DNA of 64,000 bases from Harmothoe impar (Eukaryota > Annelida > Polychaeta > Phyllodocida > Polynoidae): assembly GCA_947462335.1 (NCBI GenBank), contig OX381717.1, forward strand, positions 17,971,166 to 18,035,165. The letters run 5' to 3'. The position numbers were made by a program, and so were the translations under genes. The number at the start of each line of letters is the position of its first letter. The stretch's first letter is position 1. Of this stretch, positions 44,820-55,636 are shown in pieces. The notes under the pieces are model-generated. The model did no database searches. It saw only the letters and a program-made list of their open reading frames with translations, and was not told where the DNA came from.

Positions 44820-45310
44820 GTATGTGTCGTCGTCACTTCTAGTCACGTGACTCATCAGGTCACTTCCGGTCGCGTGATCCTAAAATCGATCACTTCCTAA
44901 ACAAAATTAAATTAAGAGACACATTTCTTCATGACCCAACCAATCAGAGGTCTCCATTTGACCAGAAGTAGGCCCCTCATTTGCATAAATGGGTCACTTC
45001 CGGTGTACCAGCCAATCAGAAGCCTCTAACTAAGTCAAGGTCGCTTGACGTCACTTCCGGTATGCCCTTATATGTACATGTGAAGGTCACATGACGTCAC
45101 TTCCGGTATGCCCTTATATGGGCGTGTGACGTCACATGACGTCACTTCCGGTATGCCCTTATATGGGCGTGTGACGTCACTTCCGGTCAAATGGAAGCCT
45201 CTGATTGGCTGAGTCATGACCTTGACCTCTAACTAGGTCAAGGTCACGTGACGTCACTTCCGGTATGCCCTTATATGGGCATGTGACGTCACTTCCGGTC
45301 AAATGGAGGC
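44820..45310. promoter_or_regulatory. Right-terminal array of CRE, ETS and CArG motifs
   Basis: Units of about 45-60 bp read TGACGTCACTTCCGGTATG followed by CCCTTATATGGGCGTG. Each joins a consensus CRE (TGACGTCA), an ETS core (ACTTCCGG) and, in three units, a perfect CArG box CCTTATATGG (45,112-45,121; 45,157-45,166; 45,269-45,278). CCAAT-type CTGATTGGCTG is repeated. CRE plus CArG/ETS is the layout of immediate-early serum-response enhancers; function is inferred. Confidence 0.55.
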
Positions 45311-45386
45311 CTCTGATTGGCTGCATGTCGATTGAGTAATAAACAGTACTTAACTATAGTCCCGTTCCGATACATACTATACTACT

Positions 45387-45392
45387 CCCACA
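45387..45392. other. 6-bp target-site duplication, right copy (CCCACA)
   Basis: It directly follows the terminus ATACTACT and is identical to 35,493-35,498. Confidence 0.85.
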
Positions 45393-45426
45393 TGATGCTC
45401 AAAGAGCTATACCCTCTGCCGTCGTG

Positions 45427-45535
45427 GTACATCGACCATGTAGGGTCAGCACAATGCATGAATGCTGCCCTGGCGAGTGGCGTGTTACTCGCCCGATCTA
45501 CATTCATGCATCATGCCCCCCAAAAGGCAACAATG
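45427..45535. repeat. Palindromic MITE fragment
   Basis: One hairpin: CAATGCATGAATGCTGCCCT with TACATTCATGCATCATGCC, plus a left spacer with CATGTAGGGTCAGC. Confidence 0.6.
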
Positions 45536-46317
45536 ATACACTCAAAAAATAAACTTGTCTCCAGACTCTTCAAAGTGACGGTCATAAAATACTCAAGTCA
45601 AAAACTCGTCTATGTGAAAAGGAAGCGGGTCGTCTAGCTGGAGATAGAAGACCCACTTGGTATGTGCCAGCCCAAAACCCGACATTTGCCAGCTCTAGAT
45701 TCTATTTGTTGAATAGTAACCTCATGCCTGTCTTGATTGGGTGTAGAAATCTACATGATTGGTTGGAATAAGCACAATCAATAGAACTACCCCTTCTGTC
45801 CGTAACTCTCAGACAGCCCTGGCTATGATACAGGAGTTCCCATCGAGAACCAACCAGAGCCATGACTTGCAGTATTCTGAGGGAAGAGCAGACAGGGCAG
45901 TGCGCCAGGTAGTACCCAGGTAGGGCAGCACAGCTGATGGCTGACTGCTGGGGGGGGGGGGGGGGGGTAAGCTGGGAGCTGGGGTTTCCCCAGGTGTCTG
46001 TGCTATACCCACACTGTGGGGGACCCCAGGCAGCCTGTGACTAAAACATGACCTGGTACTGCAAGAAATAACATGCTGTATTGCTACTCCATACTTATTG
46101 CATATTGATGTTACAAAGTATGCATCACACCAATGACTTGTGCAGGCATTTGTCAGTTTGGTCAAATATCTGATGGCAATCTATGCATACTCAGGTACCT
46201 AATGTGATTTGATTTGACTTGAATTTCTTTCATTTATCCTGGCAGGAATGTATGGCCTGGTAGACCGTGTTGATACAATGGACATTGCAATTTTATCTTG
46301 TCTAAATTCTTTTGTCC

Positions 46318-46354
46318 CCCCCCCCCCACCCCGTTTTTGAAAATGATCACTCCC
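46318..46354. repeat. PIF/Harbinger-type MITE fragment (right end only)
   Basis: A C run followed by TTTTTGAAAATGATCACTCCC and TTA matches the right end of the GGGAGTGGTC family. Confidence 0.6.
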
Positions 46355-46549
46355 TTACATCCCCAGGGTACTAGTAATAACTAGGAACGCAGACACGTGT
46401 CCATTGCTATATGCAGCTGACATGCTCTATGACCTGGGTAATACATTTCCTCTCCTTAATAAAGCAATGACGAGCACGTCCCCAACGACTCGCCCCCTTA
46501 GTGTCTGAGAAAATACAGCACTAGAGGAATTAGGTCACAGCCGGAATAC

Positions 46550-47290
46550 ACCATCTCTGAGCTGTTGGTGAGGCTGACAATAGTAGGTCTCTGAGCTGTT
46601 GGTGAGGCTGACAAGGGCTGCCCATAGTAGGTCTCTGAGCTGTTGGTGAGGCTGCCTATAGTAGGTCTCTGAGCTGTTGGTGAGGCTGACAAAGGCTGCC
46701 CAAAGTAGGTCTCTGAGCTGTTGGTGAGGCTGCCTATAGTAGGTTTCTGAGCTGTTGGTGAGGCTGACAAAGGCTGCCTATACTAGGTCTCTGAGCTGTT
46801 GGTGAGGCTGACAAGGGCTGTCCATAGTAGGTCTCTGAGCTGTTGGTGAGGCTGACAAGGGCTGTCCATAGTAGGTCTCTGAGCTGTTGGTGAGGCTGAC
46901 AAAGGCTGCCTACACTAGGTCTCTGAGCTGTTGGTGAGGCTGACAAGGGCTGTCCATAGTAGGTCTCTGAGCTGTCGGTGAGGCTGACAAAGGCTGCCTA
47001 TACTAGGTCTCTGAGCTGTTGGTGAGGCTGCCCATGGTAGGTCTGTGAGCTGTCGGTGAGGCTGACAGAGGCTGCCTATAGTAGGTCTGTGAGCTGTCGG
47101 TGAGGCTGACAAAGGCTGCCTATACTAGGTCTGTGAGCTGTTGGTGAGGCTGACAGAGGCTGCCTATAGTAGTTCTCTGAGCTATTGGTGAGGCTGACAG
47201 AGGCTGACTACACTAGGTCTCTGAGCTGCTGGTGAGGCTGACAAAGGCTGCCTATAAAAGATCTCTGAGCTGTTGGCGAGGCTGACAAAG
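46550..47290. repeat. Minisatellite, about 45-63 bp units
   Basis: Roughly seventeen units contain TCTGAGCTGTTGGTGAGGCT followed by GACAAAGGCTGCCTATA or variants. Some units lack the GACAAAGGCTG part, giving two lengths. The inverse strand is open and would encode SASPTAQRP-type repeats, but no start, splice or domain evidence supports a gene. Confidence 0.85.
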
Positions 47291-47839
47291 GATCCTGACA
47301 TAGGCTGCCGAGAGGGTACTTGGCAAATCTTGGGAGATGACTTCTTGCCTGGGGTCTTCCCCTGGAACTTCCCCATTCTTGCCATTCTTCTAATGACGAG
47401 TTGTCCCCGACCCTACACCAGCCACGCCCCATACGGACTGAGTAGGCCACAGGTGGTCTAGGTGTAGATTGTGGAGATAAGAGAGCTGTTGGTTGTAGGT
47501 GTAGGTGTAGTTTAATTACCCACACTTGATAACCTCTCCCTTAATTCCCTTTACAAACCCACTCACTCCACCTCACCTATAGCATAAGGGATACTCCATA
47601 TTAGACTTGCTCAAGTCCTAGAATTTAAAAAGACAAAAACATACTTTTCTCAACTATACTTTTCTCAACTGTCTAAGTGGGAACAACCAGGGGAGGGCAG
47701 GAGGAGGGGGGGGGGGGGGGTAGTGCGTGGCGGAGTAGAGTTCTCACTGATGCAGGCCAGTCTAACTCCACATGAACGTGAAATTCCCATGGTCAGGGGG
47801 GAAATGTCTCAATGTGTACACGTTCCTTATTTTTCCTTA

Positions 47840-48015
47840 GGGAGTGGTCATTTTTCAACAAAGGGGGGAGTGGGTGTGTTAGCAGAATTTGTGCCAACAT
47901 CGTTTTATTTTGGTGTCCTTCAAAGGTGTCCACATTTTGTTGGTTTCCCACCCCCCCCCCTCCTAAATCCATCAACACCGCCCCCCCCCCTCCTTGTTAA
48001 AATATGACCACTCCC
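47840..48015. repeat. PIF/Harbinger-type MITE, GGGAGTGGTC family (copy 3)
   Basis: The ends GGGAGTGGTCATTTTTCAAC and ATGACCACTCCC are flanked by TTA. The interior is shorter than in other copies. Confidence 0.8.
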
Positions 48016-48019
48016 TTAC

Positions 48020-48110
48020 TGAGTTACTGGTCGGTTACTCGTCATGATTGCATGAATCCACATGGTTGACCAAGGTGCATTAAAACATCCTGCTTTCTTC
48101 AAAGGGTTAA
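48020..48110. repeat. Palindromic MITE fragment
   Basis: A decayed right half: GTTACTCGTCATGATTGCATG ... CCTGCTTTCTTCAAAGGGTTAA. Confidence 0.5.
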
Positions 48111-48311
48111 AGCTTTAACTACATCTCTTGGGCCCAGCGATAGGCCATGGCCTTTGTCTATGAAAGGGGAATATCAACCCATAACCCAGTTAGATAACTC
48201 ACAGACAAAGGGATATAGCGGCTGCCCCCTGCCTGCAGTGGTAAACAGCCACACAAACAGCCCTGCCCCTGGTATACCCCCTCCACACTGAGGGTCAGTC
48301 AGGGTCAGAGG

Positions 48312-48561
48312 GCTTAACCCTGTAAGGGCAGCATACTGCTTTAAAGTACTAATGGTTGATGAATGAATGCAGCACCAGTGAGTAACTCGCCAGTGCTGAA
48401 TTTATGCATCCTGCTGACCCTAGGGGTCTGATACAATCCCCAAGGCTTGGTATGTTGCATGTAAGCATCGCAGTAGGTTACTCGCTCCTGCCGAATTGGT
48501 GCATCATGAAGACAATTGAAGATGGATCGTGAGGCGTTATGCCGTCCTTAAAGGGTTAACC
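48312..48561. repeat. Palindromic MITE flanked by TTAA
   Basis: The left side reads TTAACCCTGTAAGGGCAGC and the right side GCCGTCCTTAAAGGGTTAA. Two decayed hairpins and the spacer CCTAGGGGTCTG lie between. Confidence 0.75.
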
Positions 48562-48769
48562 TTGACCAGCGGTCAGCCTGTGTACTACATGCTGTAGGTA
48601 TCACTGACCACTGACCTTCAAGGTCACAGGGGTCAGGGGGTCACAAGGGTCAGGGTGGAGGGCTGGGGTGGGCATGATATACACATTGTCACCCTATCTC
48701 TATCTAGTAGTATAGGCAGTGTTAGTATAATACCATGTATTACTATACATTATTCCTGAGTAGGCTACC

Positions 48770-49010
48770 CAGTAACTATGGTAACATGATGTTGGTAACT
48801 ATGGTAACATTGTGTTGGAAACTATGGTAACATGATGTTGTTAAAACTATAGTAACATGATGTTGATAACTATGGTGACAATATATTGGTAAGCATGGCA
48901 ACATGATTTTGGTTACTATGATTACAAAATGTTGATAACTGTGATTACTGTGATTACAAAATGCTGATAACTATGGTGACAAAATGTTGGTAACTGTGGT
49001 AAAAACATGC
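48770..49010. repeat. Minisatellite, GGTAACTATGGTAACATGATGTT
   Basis: About eight units of roughly 30 bp mixing AACTATGGTAACA with TGATGTTG. They drift towards GATAACTGTGATTAC at the right. Confidence 0.8.
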
Positions 49011-49882
49011 CATTATCATTTGGGATTTTATTACATGTTACCATTGCCACAATGCATCAATTGACGACCCTACTTTAAGTGCACTGTATCCAGGCATGTA
49101 TCCATCCTAGCTATTCTAACTTACCCAGTACCTATGTACTTTAACAACACAGGATCCTGCCATCATTTATAAATAACATTATTTTTCATTTTTAAATATT
49201 TTTAAATAAAGCACTTTGTACTTTGTAACCTTGACAACCTCAGAGGGCAACACGACATGGCCAAGTGTCTGCTTTTTACGTCCCCATTTGGCAACAACTC
49301 CATTAGCCCAATATTATACTGCCACACTCGGCCTTTAAACCTTGGCTACGCAGGTTAGAGTGCAACCATCTGTTTCCCATGATTCAATTGGTTAGTGCCT
49401 CTAAAAGGGGGGGTATTTTTATCTCTTGGTGGTAATGAAACCTGTTGGTGAATGTATGAGTTCAGGGTACAGGATCCTGGATAGAGCTGGGTAGTTATTG
49501 TGCATTAAAGCTGGAATAAATTACATTAGAGACAAACATTTAATTCCTTTTCAACTCAGTACATAGAAACATGTGTAGTAATAATTTCATTATTATTGGG
49601 CCATCATGGAAAATATCTGTAGAGTGAAAGACATTAAGAACTTATAGAATACAAACATCCATCATGAAAACTTAGCAATCAAGTAGAAGTAACGCAAGGG
49701 AAATAATATATCCACATTGACCTATAATGAAAATTGAGACAACTGAAATGAATTGAATTATTAATAACACAAACAATAACTATTGAAAAAGTTGGAGGAA
49801 ACATTGTGACAATAAAACATCAATAATGGGAATCAGAGAGACTTTGTAAACCATTTCTCTCTAGTTGGTATACATTGCTTAC
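49011..49882. other. Non-coding stretch
   Basis: A/T-rich, with no exon or repeat recognised. It is the likely intron after the donor at 49,881-49,882. Confidence 0.5.
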
Positions 49883-51478
49883 CACCGCTGTCGTTGCCAT
49901 GGTGATGATGACTCGTATCCTCATCCTCATCAGTGTCGTTATCTCCATGGTAACCCACATTACTCCCGCGGTGATCAGCGTAACGACTACTATGTGTGAC
50001 ATCACCGTTGTCATGGTTACCGAGGGCACTTTTCATTTTATTCTCCTTGTCCCTTGATTCTAACATCACAGATAGCTCTGTGTCCCCGAGGCTTCTCCGC
50101 CATGAGGCGTCACCGGGTCGCTTAGCGACGCTGTCACTGTCACAACCATTGACAATGTCACTGCTGTCAGTTGACGCGGTGCGTTGTGACAGTGTCAGAC
50201 TCTTCCGACGCTCCTCCTCTGTCCCCAGCACTGCGTATCCGCCATCTTGGATGCGGGATTCTGGGCCGGAGACGAGGCCGATTTGGCTCACGTCTGGGGA
50301 GCTCGCCACGCGCACCATCATGGTCGGATGGAAGAGATTCTGGAAGCTCAACGACTTATGTTTCAGATCAGACTCCCCACCGGCGAGGCGGCTACGGCGC
50401 TTTGCCCGGGACTGGACACTTTTGAGTTTTTCCTTCATTGCGTTCTTCACGTCTGTGAAGCTGTTGACTCTGTGTCGTGGCTGGGGGGGTAAGTCCTGGT
50501 GTGGCATCCGGTGAGACGCTCCGTCCTCCGGGGTCGCCGTACCCTCCGTGTCCGACCCGGAGGAGCCGGAGGGATGCCGTCTCCGGTGATGCCCCCGTCC
50601 CTCTGTCACCTCGGAACCCCGTCCTCATTGATTATATCCGAGCCGGGTCTCCGCTTCTTCTGCGGGGGCTTTGAGTCGGGGGTTTTGCGTCCGGAGGGAC
50701 ATTGTTGGGTATGTTAGGCCGGGAGTGGGAAGAAATCCGCCGCACCCGTGTCCGCACGTTGTTCAGTTTATCTTTCACTGCGTTTTTCATCTCGGAGAAA
50801 CTATTGACCCGATGTCTCTTGATGGGATCGAGATCCCCGTCTTGTATCCGCGAGTCGTCAGCTGCGCTATATGTCCGTGAGAGGGCGAGGGGGCTGGGTT
50901 GGGACTGTTGTGTGGAGGGGCGGGGGAGGGTGCTACTGGCACCGGGGCGGGGCCGCAGCCGCACCTCCGGGAAACTACTCGTGCAGGGAATGCGTCTTCC
51001 GACTCGCCAACGGCGGCATCCCAACCGGCCCAGCCGGCGGGGAGGGGATCCGGGAGGGAATCCTCAGCCATATTATCTCCGTCGTCGATGTCTTCAGCTA
51101 CTTGATTTATTATCAATAATATCCTCACCGGGCCCCACTAGTAGAAGCGGGCAGGAGTGCCGGTTCCGTGCGATACTCGGGCGTGACTCCGGTTTCACCC
51201 CGTTGCATGGCACCGAGGATCCGATTCACACGAGGCGGGTTGACTGAAGGTCCGCGTGATCCTTCTCAGTTCCCGACGCTCCAGGAACTGACTCGTACTC
51301 TCTCTCACCGGCGTCCCCTCGTCTCCCGAATCGTCGCTGTAGTCCGAGTCCTCTCCGTCCTCCTCACTCAGGGTTGCCGGGACTACTTCAGCGGCCGGCG
51401 TCGCGGACGTATTCCGGAGCTCCCGTTGAGACCGCGTAACTTCTGGGAGTAGTCGAACCACGTGAAGGTCTCTCGTCT
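49883..51478 (-). CDS. Unidentified coding cluster with duplicated basic motif; apparent frame changes
   Basis: On the minus strand an acceptor-like GTGTCATTACAG precedes 51,478 and a good donor (GGTG|GTAAGC) follows 49,883. Between them four long open segments lie in changing frames: about 51,198-51,478, 50,940-51,128, 50,632-50,960 and 49,883-50,609. The product is disordered and charged: SEEDGEDSDYSDDSGDEG, then HRVNSFSEMKNAVKDKL followed by RTRVRRISS. Later comes a second copy, HRVNSFTDVKNAMKEKL followed by QSRAKRRSR. SRIQDG also appears twice. The last donor is phase 1, which would fit the PDZ-end exon of the RhoGEF at 22,069, so these could be upstream exons of that gene or a separate gene. 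The frame changes may be short introns, sequencing indels or decay. Not recognised as any known family. Confidence 0.5.
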
Positions 51479-51897
51479 CTGTAATGACACAAGGGGAACA
51501 GTTTTTGAGGTTTTGTGGCTAAAATGCATATTTTGTGAGCCGGTTTTTTGAGTTATTACTTCTATATAGTATATAGAAATTATTGTTGATTTATTGTTAG
51601 TTTAAAGTATGTATTTATTGATAACATTTCCTATGCCATGTTTATCTGCATTGAGTAGGATAGTATTCATTAATTAACTAAATCGTATACACATTCATAT
51701 CTTCAAAACCTTCAAGATTTTAGCTCAAACCACCAAATATCTTCCTATCTAGTTTTCATTGAACTAATAGAGACCCATGGGCAACCCACAACCTACTGTA
51801 TATGACTTACAGATCACGTGGGGGCCCGAGTGGACCTTCAATCTCATAAAAGCTCTCATAAATGTTAAAACTAATGTCTCATCATCCTGGGGTATAA
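51479..51897. other. Non-coding stretch
   Basis: A/T-rich. Nothing recognised. Confidence 0.5.
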
Positions 51898-52219
51898 GGG
51901 AGTGATCATTTTTTATCAACGGGGGGGGGGGGGGGGTTGGTTTGGGGGGGGGGCAAAAAAATTTGAACCCCTTGACCGGGGGGGGTGTAAAAAATTTGGA
52001 CCCCTCTTGGGGGGGGGTCAAAAAAATTTAACCTGTTTTGGGCCAAAAAGCCCGCGCGTTACTATGCTTCAAAGGGCCTGCGCGCGCGCCGATTTCCGAC
52101 CCGTAGGGGGGGGGGGGGGGTAAAAAATTTTGACCCGTTGACCGGGGGGGTGAAAAAAATTTCGCGCGCTCCGCTCGGAAAACCACCCCCCCCCCTGTTG
52201 TTAAAAAATGATCACTCCC
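51898..52219. repeat. PIF/Harbinger-type MITE, GGGAGTGGTC family (copy 4)
   Basis: The ends GGGAGTGATCATTTTTTATC and GTTAAAAAATGATCACTCCC are flanked by TAA on both sides, showing that the target is TTA or TAA. Long G runs lie within. Confidence 0.8.
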
Positions 52220-52588
52220 TAACAATGGTCAGCATGTTGGTCCTAACAAATTCCCATGCCCGCATATCCTCATAAAAGTTGAAACAAGTGAATATTATGC
52301 ATAGCAATTATGCTATGAACACCCAACCCCTGGGATCCTATCTTCTAGTTTATGTGTAGTTTTAGCACTAGGTTGCATGACCCTGGTGACACAGAAGAGT
52401 GGTGGCTGGCGTCAAAACGACGCAATCAGTCAGCCAGGACAAACATGACCTATAATATATCATACAGACACCCCCCCCCCTCCCAACATGCACACCTACC
52501 CCCCCCCCCCCCCCCCCCCCCCCACACACACACCCAGGCACTCATATAGTGTATTCAGTGTTTAACTATCTCTGTCCCAACCTGCCTA

Positions 52589-52752
52589 CCGTAAAACCTT
52601 GCGTATAAGCCGCACCCCGACTTTTGGCCGATTCTATAAGCCGCACTTGCGATCTGATTATGGTGACTTTAGTACTGTTCTATAGTAGCAAAATCTCCCG
52701 TAAAAGCTCTAGCCTAGACTCTAGGTTGCGTCTTCTACGCGAGAATTTACGG
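52589..52752. repeat. TA-target MITE with CCGTAAA ends
   Basis: The left end CCGTAAAACCTTGCGTATAA and the right end TCTACGCGAGAATTTACGG are inverted partners flanked by TA. Relatives are at 61,842-62,018 and 20,667-20,838. Confidence 0.7.
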
Positions 52753-52789
52753 TACCCGGAGTACAGGTACCATCATGTTGGGTTTTTAT

Positions 52790-52970
52790 TCAACACTGTG
52801 TAATGCTTTACATCAACATGTTTATTTGGCACAATCATGCACCAATACATCACCGGTGAGTATCGAACCGTTGGGAGTGTATCACTACATCACTCCCTTG
52901 GGAGTTGGCATGATGCATGATTGCCACCCCGGCGAGTTACTCACCAGGGCAAGATTCCCTGAACAGATAG
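52790..52970. repeat. Palindromic MITE fragment
   Basis: It contains CATGCACCAATACATCACCGG, a spacer with CCGTTGGGAGTG and CCCTTGGGAGTTGGC, and the hairpin arm GATGCATGATTGCC. Its ends are lost. Confidence 0.5.
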
Positions 52971-53159
52971 ATGTTTGGAGCAGGAATACGTCAGGATAGT
53001 GTGATACCATAACATATGATATGTAACCCCCTCCCCCCCCCCCCCCCCACACACACACGGTGTGCTGTAGTGTGTGTGGAGCCCGCATGGGGGCGGGGTA
53101 CACAGCAGCAGCGTCTGTGTGACCTTTGTGTTTGACCTTTGCTATTCTCAGGCCTCCTG

Positions 53160-53790
53160 TCTATACAGTGTATATATCACGTGTATAACACGGAGTTATA
53201 ACACTGCTATACCAGATCTTTGTTCTACAGGGGTAAAACGGTCTATGCACTGTATATATCATGTGAATATCTACCAGTATAACAGTTATAACGCTGTTAT
53301 AGAAAGACTCTATAGGAAATTATGGCATGATTTAGTTCTATACGGGACTATCGCATCCTGGTACCTGAGGTAGTCGGGGGCTAAACTCCATCTCCCTATC
53401 AGGCTAATCCCCTCCCCTCACACCAAGAACAAAGGTGCTGATAAAACAAAAAATAAGAAATTCACCCATGATACACTGCTCTGGAGTCGGGGGCCTAACC
53501 ACAATGCAATGCTCTGAGCCAATATTGCGGCCCCCATAGCATAATGCGCCAGTCCCGTATCGGGGCAGAACTGTCTATATACTGTATATATCATGGGTAT
53601 AACTACCCCTATAACACTGTTATAGAAGGTCTCTATAGGGGAATATTGCAGATCTCAGTAGAACTGTCTATGTACTATATATAATGTGTATAACAAGGGT
53701 ATAACAATTAACACTGTGGTATAGAAGGTCTCTATAGGAGTAGAACTCTCTATACACTGTATATATCATGTATAGGAGCAGTGATCATAT
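53160..53790. repeat. Degenerate tandem repeat, period about 100-130 bp
   Basis: CACTGTATATATCATGTGTAT (and variants) with TATAACACTGTTATAGAAGG and TCTCTATAGG recurs about five times. Confidence 0.7.
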
Positions 53791-54486
53791 ATGTAAAACC
53801 TACTAGTATAACACGGTGTTTCAGCAGATCTCAGCTCTATAGGACTACTAGGACTACCCGGTAGTACTGTACAATGGATATATGATTTGTAAAGCACAGG
53901 TGTTATAACAGATACAGGTATACTGGGGCACGAAAGGTAAAACCGAAATGAAACTGCTGTATATGCAATTTTAGAATTAAACTTCTTACTCCAAGTATAA
54001 ATGCCTCTTTTCATATATTTTTATTCTATATTTAAGAATAATATTTGGTTGATGTTTTCTTTGTAAGAAAAAGTTCTTCTAATAGCCTTATACGGTGGGT
54101 GTAAAAATTAATTTCTATTCTAGAGAGAATTCACTGCTTCTATAGAACTGTTTCAAACTATGTCTGATATTTCTGACACACTTCCCGACCTCAGAGTGTG
54201 CTATATTTAGTGGTACAAAAGTACCATGTGATAATGAGGGGATAAGGTAGGTTTATAGTTCACTATTTTTACACATATATAAGCCTACATGGAAACGGCA
54301 ATAAAAATATCAAGGCCAAGAAAAGAGACCCATGTGTCACAGCTTTAGCCCCTACCTAAAAAGGTCTCCCCCCCCTTTAAAAAAAAGTTTGCTAAAGAGA
54401 AAAGAAATAGTCCTGGAGGCCACAGACCCACCAACAAATGAGGTGAATTGGCATCTACTTTATATTTATTTTCTTACATTACATTA

Positions 54487-54655
54487 CACAGCCAAAAATA
54501 AATAATTAAATTTAATGAAAAGAAATTGTTAAACTCGACTGACGGACAAAGCACTTGTTCTAAGAAAAAATATTTTCTTAAAACAAGCGGTTTGTCCGCC
54601 AGTCGAGTTTAATGATCTTATTTTTGTGAAAATGAGATAATTATTTTTGGCTGTG
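54487..54655. repeat. Palindromic TA-target MITE, 169 bp
   Basis: The outer ends CACAGCCAAAAATAA and TTATTTTTGGCTGTG are flanked by TA. The inner arms TAAACTCGACTGACGGACAA and TTGTCCGCCAGTCGAGTTTA nearly meet in the centre, so almost the whole element folds into one hairpin. Confidence 0.8.
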
Positions 54656-54689
54656 TATCTAGGTCTAGCTCTAAAACGTAGCACAGTAC

Positions 54690-54866
54690 TTAAAGTCACA
54701 ATACCCCTTTCATGCAGCATCAGCGAATAATTCACAAGGTGCTGCATGAATGCATCATGCCGTCTCCACCGTGTTGATACCTCCTCCCATGATGCACACG
54801 ATGCATGACACCCATGAGTTCCTCACCGGCGCTGCATTGGTGCATCATGACAACAAATGAACATGA
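54690..54866. repeat. Palindromic MITE (degenerate, ends lost)
   Basis: Hairpins: CATGCAGCATCAGCGAATAATT with GGTGCTGCATGAATGCATC, then CACCGGCGCTGCATTGGTGC. Confidence 0.55.
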
Positions 54867-54873
54867 ATCTATA

Positions 54874-55187
54874 GGGCCAAAAAAAAAAGGTGTGCTTCAG
54901 GTTACCCGACCCTACCTAGCAAAACAGGGCCGACCCTAGAAATTTTTTTGCAATTTTGAAAAAATATTTATATTTAGGGTCATTTTGGGGCTATTTAAGG
55001 GTCAATTTGATAGTTCACTAGTCGAGGCTGTCATCGGCGAGTCGGCATTGAAGTTTGCGAGTCAATTTCTGGGTAATTTTCAGGCCAAAGTAAAAAATAA
55101 AAATCTAAAAAAAAAAAAATTCCGACCTACCTATCCTAGATTTTCAGACCATGTAACCAGAAACACACCTTCTTTTTTTTTTGGCCT
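54874..55187. repeat. TA-target MITE, GGCCAAA...TTCAGGT family (copy 3)
   Basis: The left end GGGCCAAAAAAAAAAGG then TGTGCTTCAGGTTACCCGAC. The right end is TTTTTTTTTTGGCC. It carries extra internal sequence compared with the other two copies. Confidence 0.7.
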
Positions 55188-55384
55188 TAGATTGGACCTG
55201 AAACACTCCTCTCCTCCATTGTCCTATACAGCATGCGGCCTATGGGCATTGTGAGGTGGGTCTAGGTTCTCACGGCTAGACTCTACAGTTGTATCCCCAA
55301 GCTACATACACTAAAAAAAGACTTTACAAAATAAATGTCCTACGGCCATGTCCTGTCATTATTCAAAATTTATATCAAAGCCAT

Positions 55385-55636
55385 TAACCCATTAAGGACC
55401 ATATGATGTCTGAATGGTCTGTCTATATTTGTGGTCGTGATGCACTATTGCAGCTTACCAGTGCTGCATCATGCCGACCCTTCAAGAGTGTATCATGTGG
55501 CGTGATACACCCCAGGAGGGTAGGCATGATGCATGAATGCAGCCCTGGCGAGTTACCCACCATGGCTGCATTCATGCATCATGACGACCAAGGGTATAAA
55601 TACCTTGAAGCAGTATGCGGCCCTTAGAGGGTTACC
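55385..55636. repeat. Palindromic MITE
   Basis: The left end is TTAACCCATTAAGGACCAT and the right end GCGGCCCTTAGAGGGTTA. It keeps one well-preserved hairpin near 55,530-55,590. Confidence 0.7.

Larger units (their letters stand above)
35499..45386. mobile_element. Polinton/Maverick-derived (adintovirus-like) element, 9.9 kb, internally shrunken
   Basis: The termini are 5'-AGTAGTAT and ATACTACT-3', perfect inverses starting 5'-AG. The first 81 bp of each end match nearly perfectly (GTATGTATCGGAACGGGACT, then the CCAAT-containing CAGCCAATCAGAGGCCTCC). Inverted homology then continues, with indels, over arms of about 2.7-2.9 kb (35,499-38,221 and 42,510-45,386). The 6-bp duplication CCCACA flanks it. 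The centre (38,222-42,509) holds an intact death-domain gene and remains of a protein-primed DNA polymerase B exonuclease domain. AG termini, 6-bp target duplication, long inverted repeats and pPolB together identify a Polinton. No retroviral-type integrase, A32-like ATPase, cysteine protease or capsid gene was recognised. Autonomous relatives are usually about 15-20 kb, so this copy has lost about half its content. It is presumably immobile unless complemented. Confidence 0.85.
42510..45386 (-). repeat. Right inverted arm of the Polinton-derived element
   Basis: It is the inverse of 35,499-38,221. It carries the right copy of the 260-residue gene, a short CAG tract (about 43,700-43,770), a second, internal copy of the 'CCAGACT.TTCAA..CAAATTTGCC' segment (about 43,975-44,160, itself partly duplicated in inverse order), a small open frame at 44,444 and a CRE/ETS/CArG array at the end. 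Confidence 0.85.

Noticed and set aside
35499..45386. Herpesvirus-type genome segment, considered because of the large inverted repeats
   Set aside because: AG...CT termini, the 6-bp target duplication and pPolB-type remains fit Polintons. No herpesvirus gene was recognised.
46498..47385. Open minus-strand frames encoding SASPTAQRP-type repeats, suggesting a mucin-like protein
   Set aside because: They follow from a minisatellite whose unit happens to be open. Unit lengths vary out of frame, and there is no start, splice site or domain.
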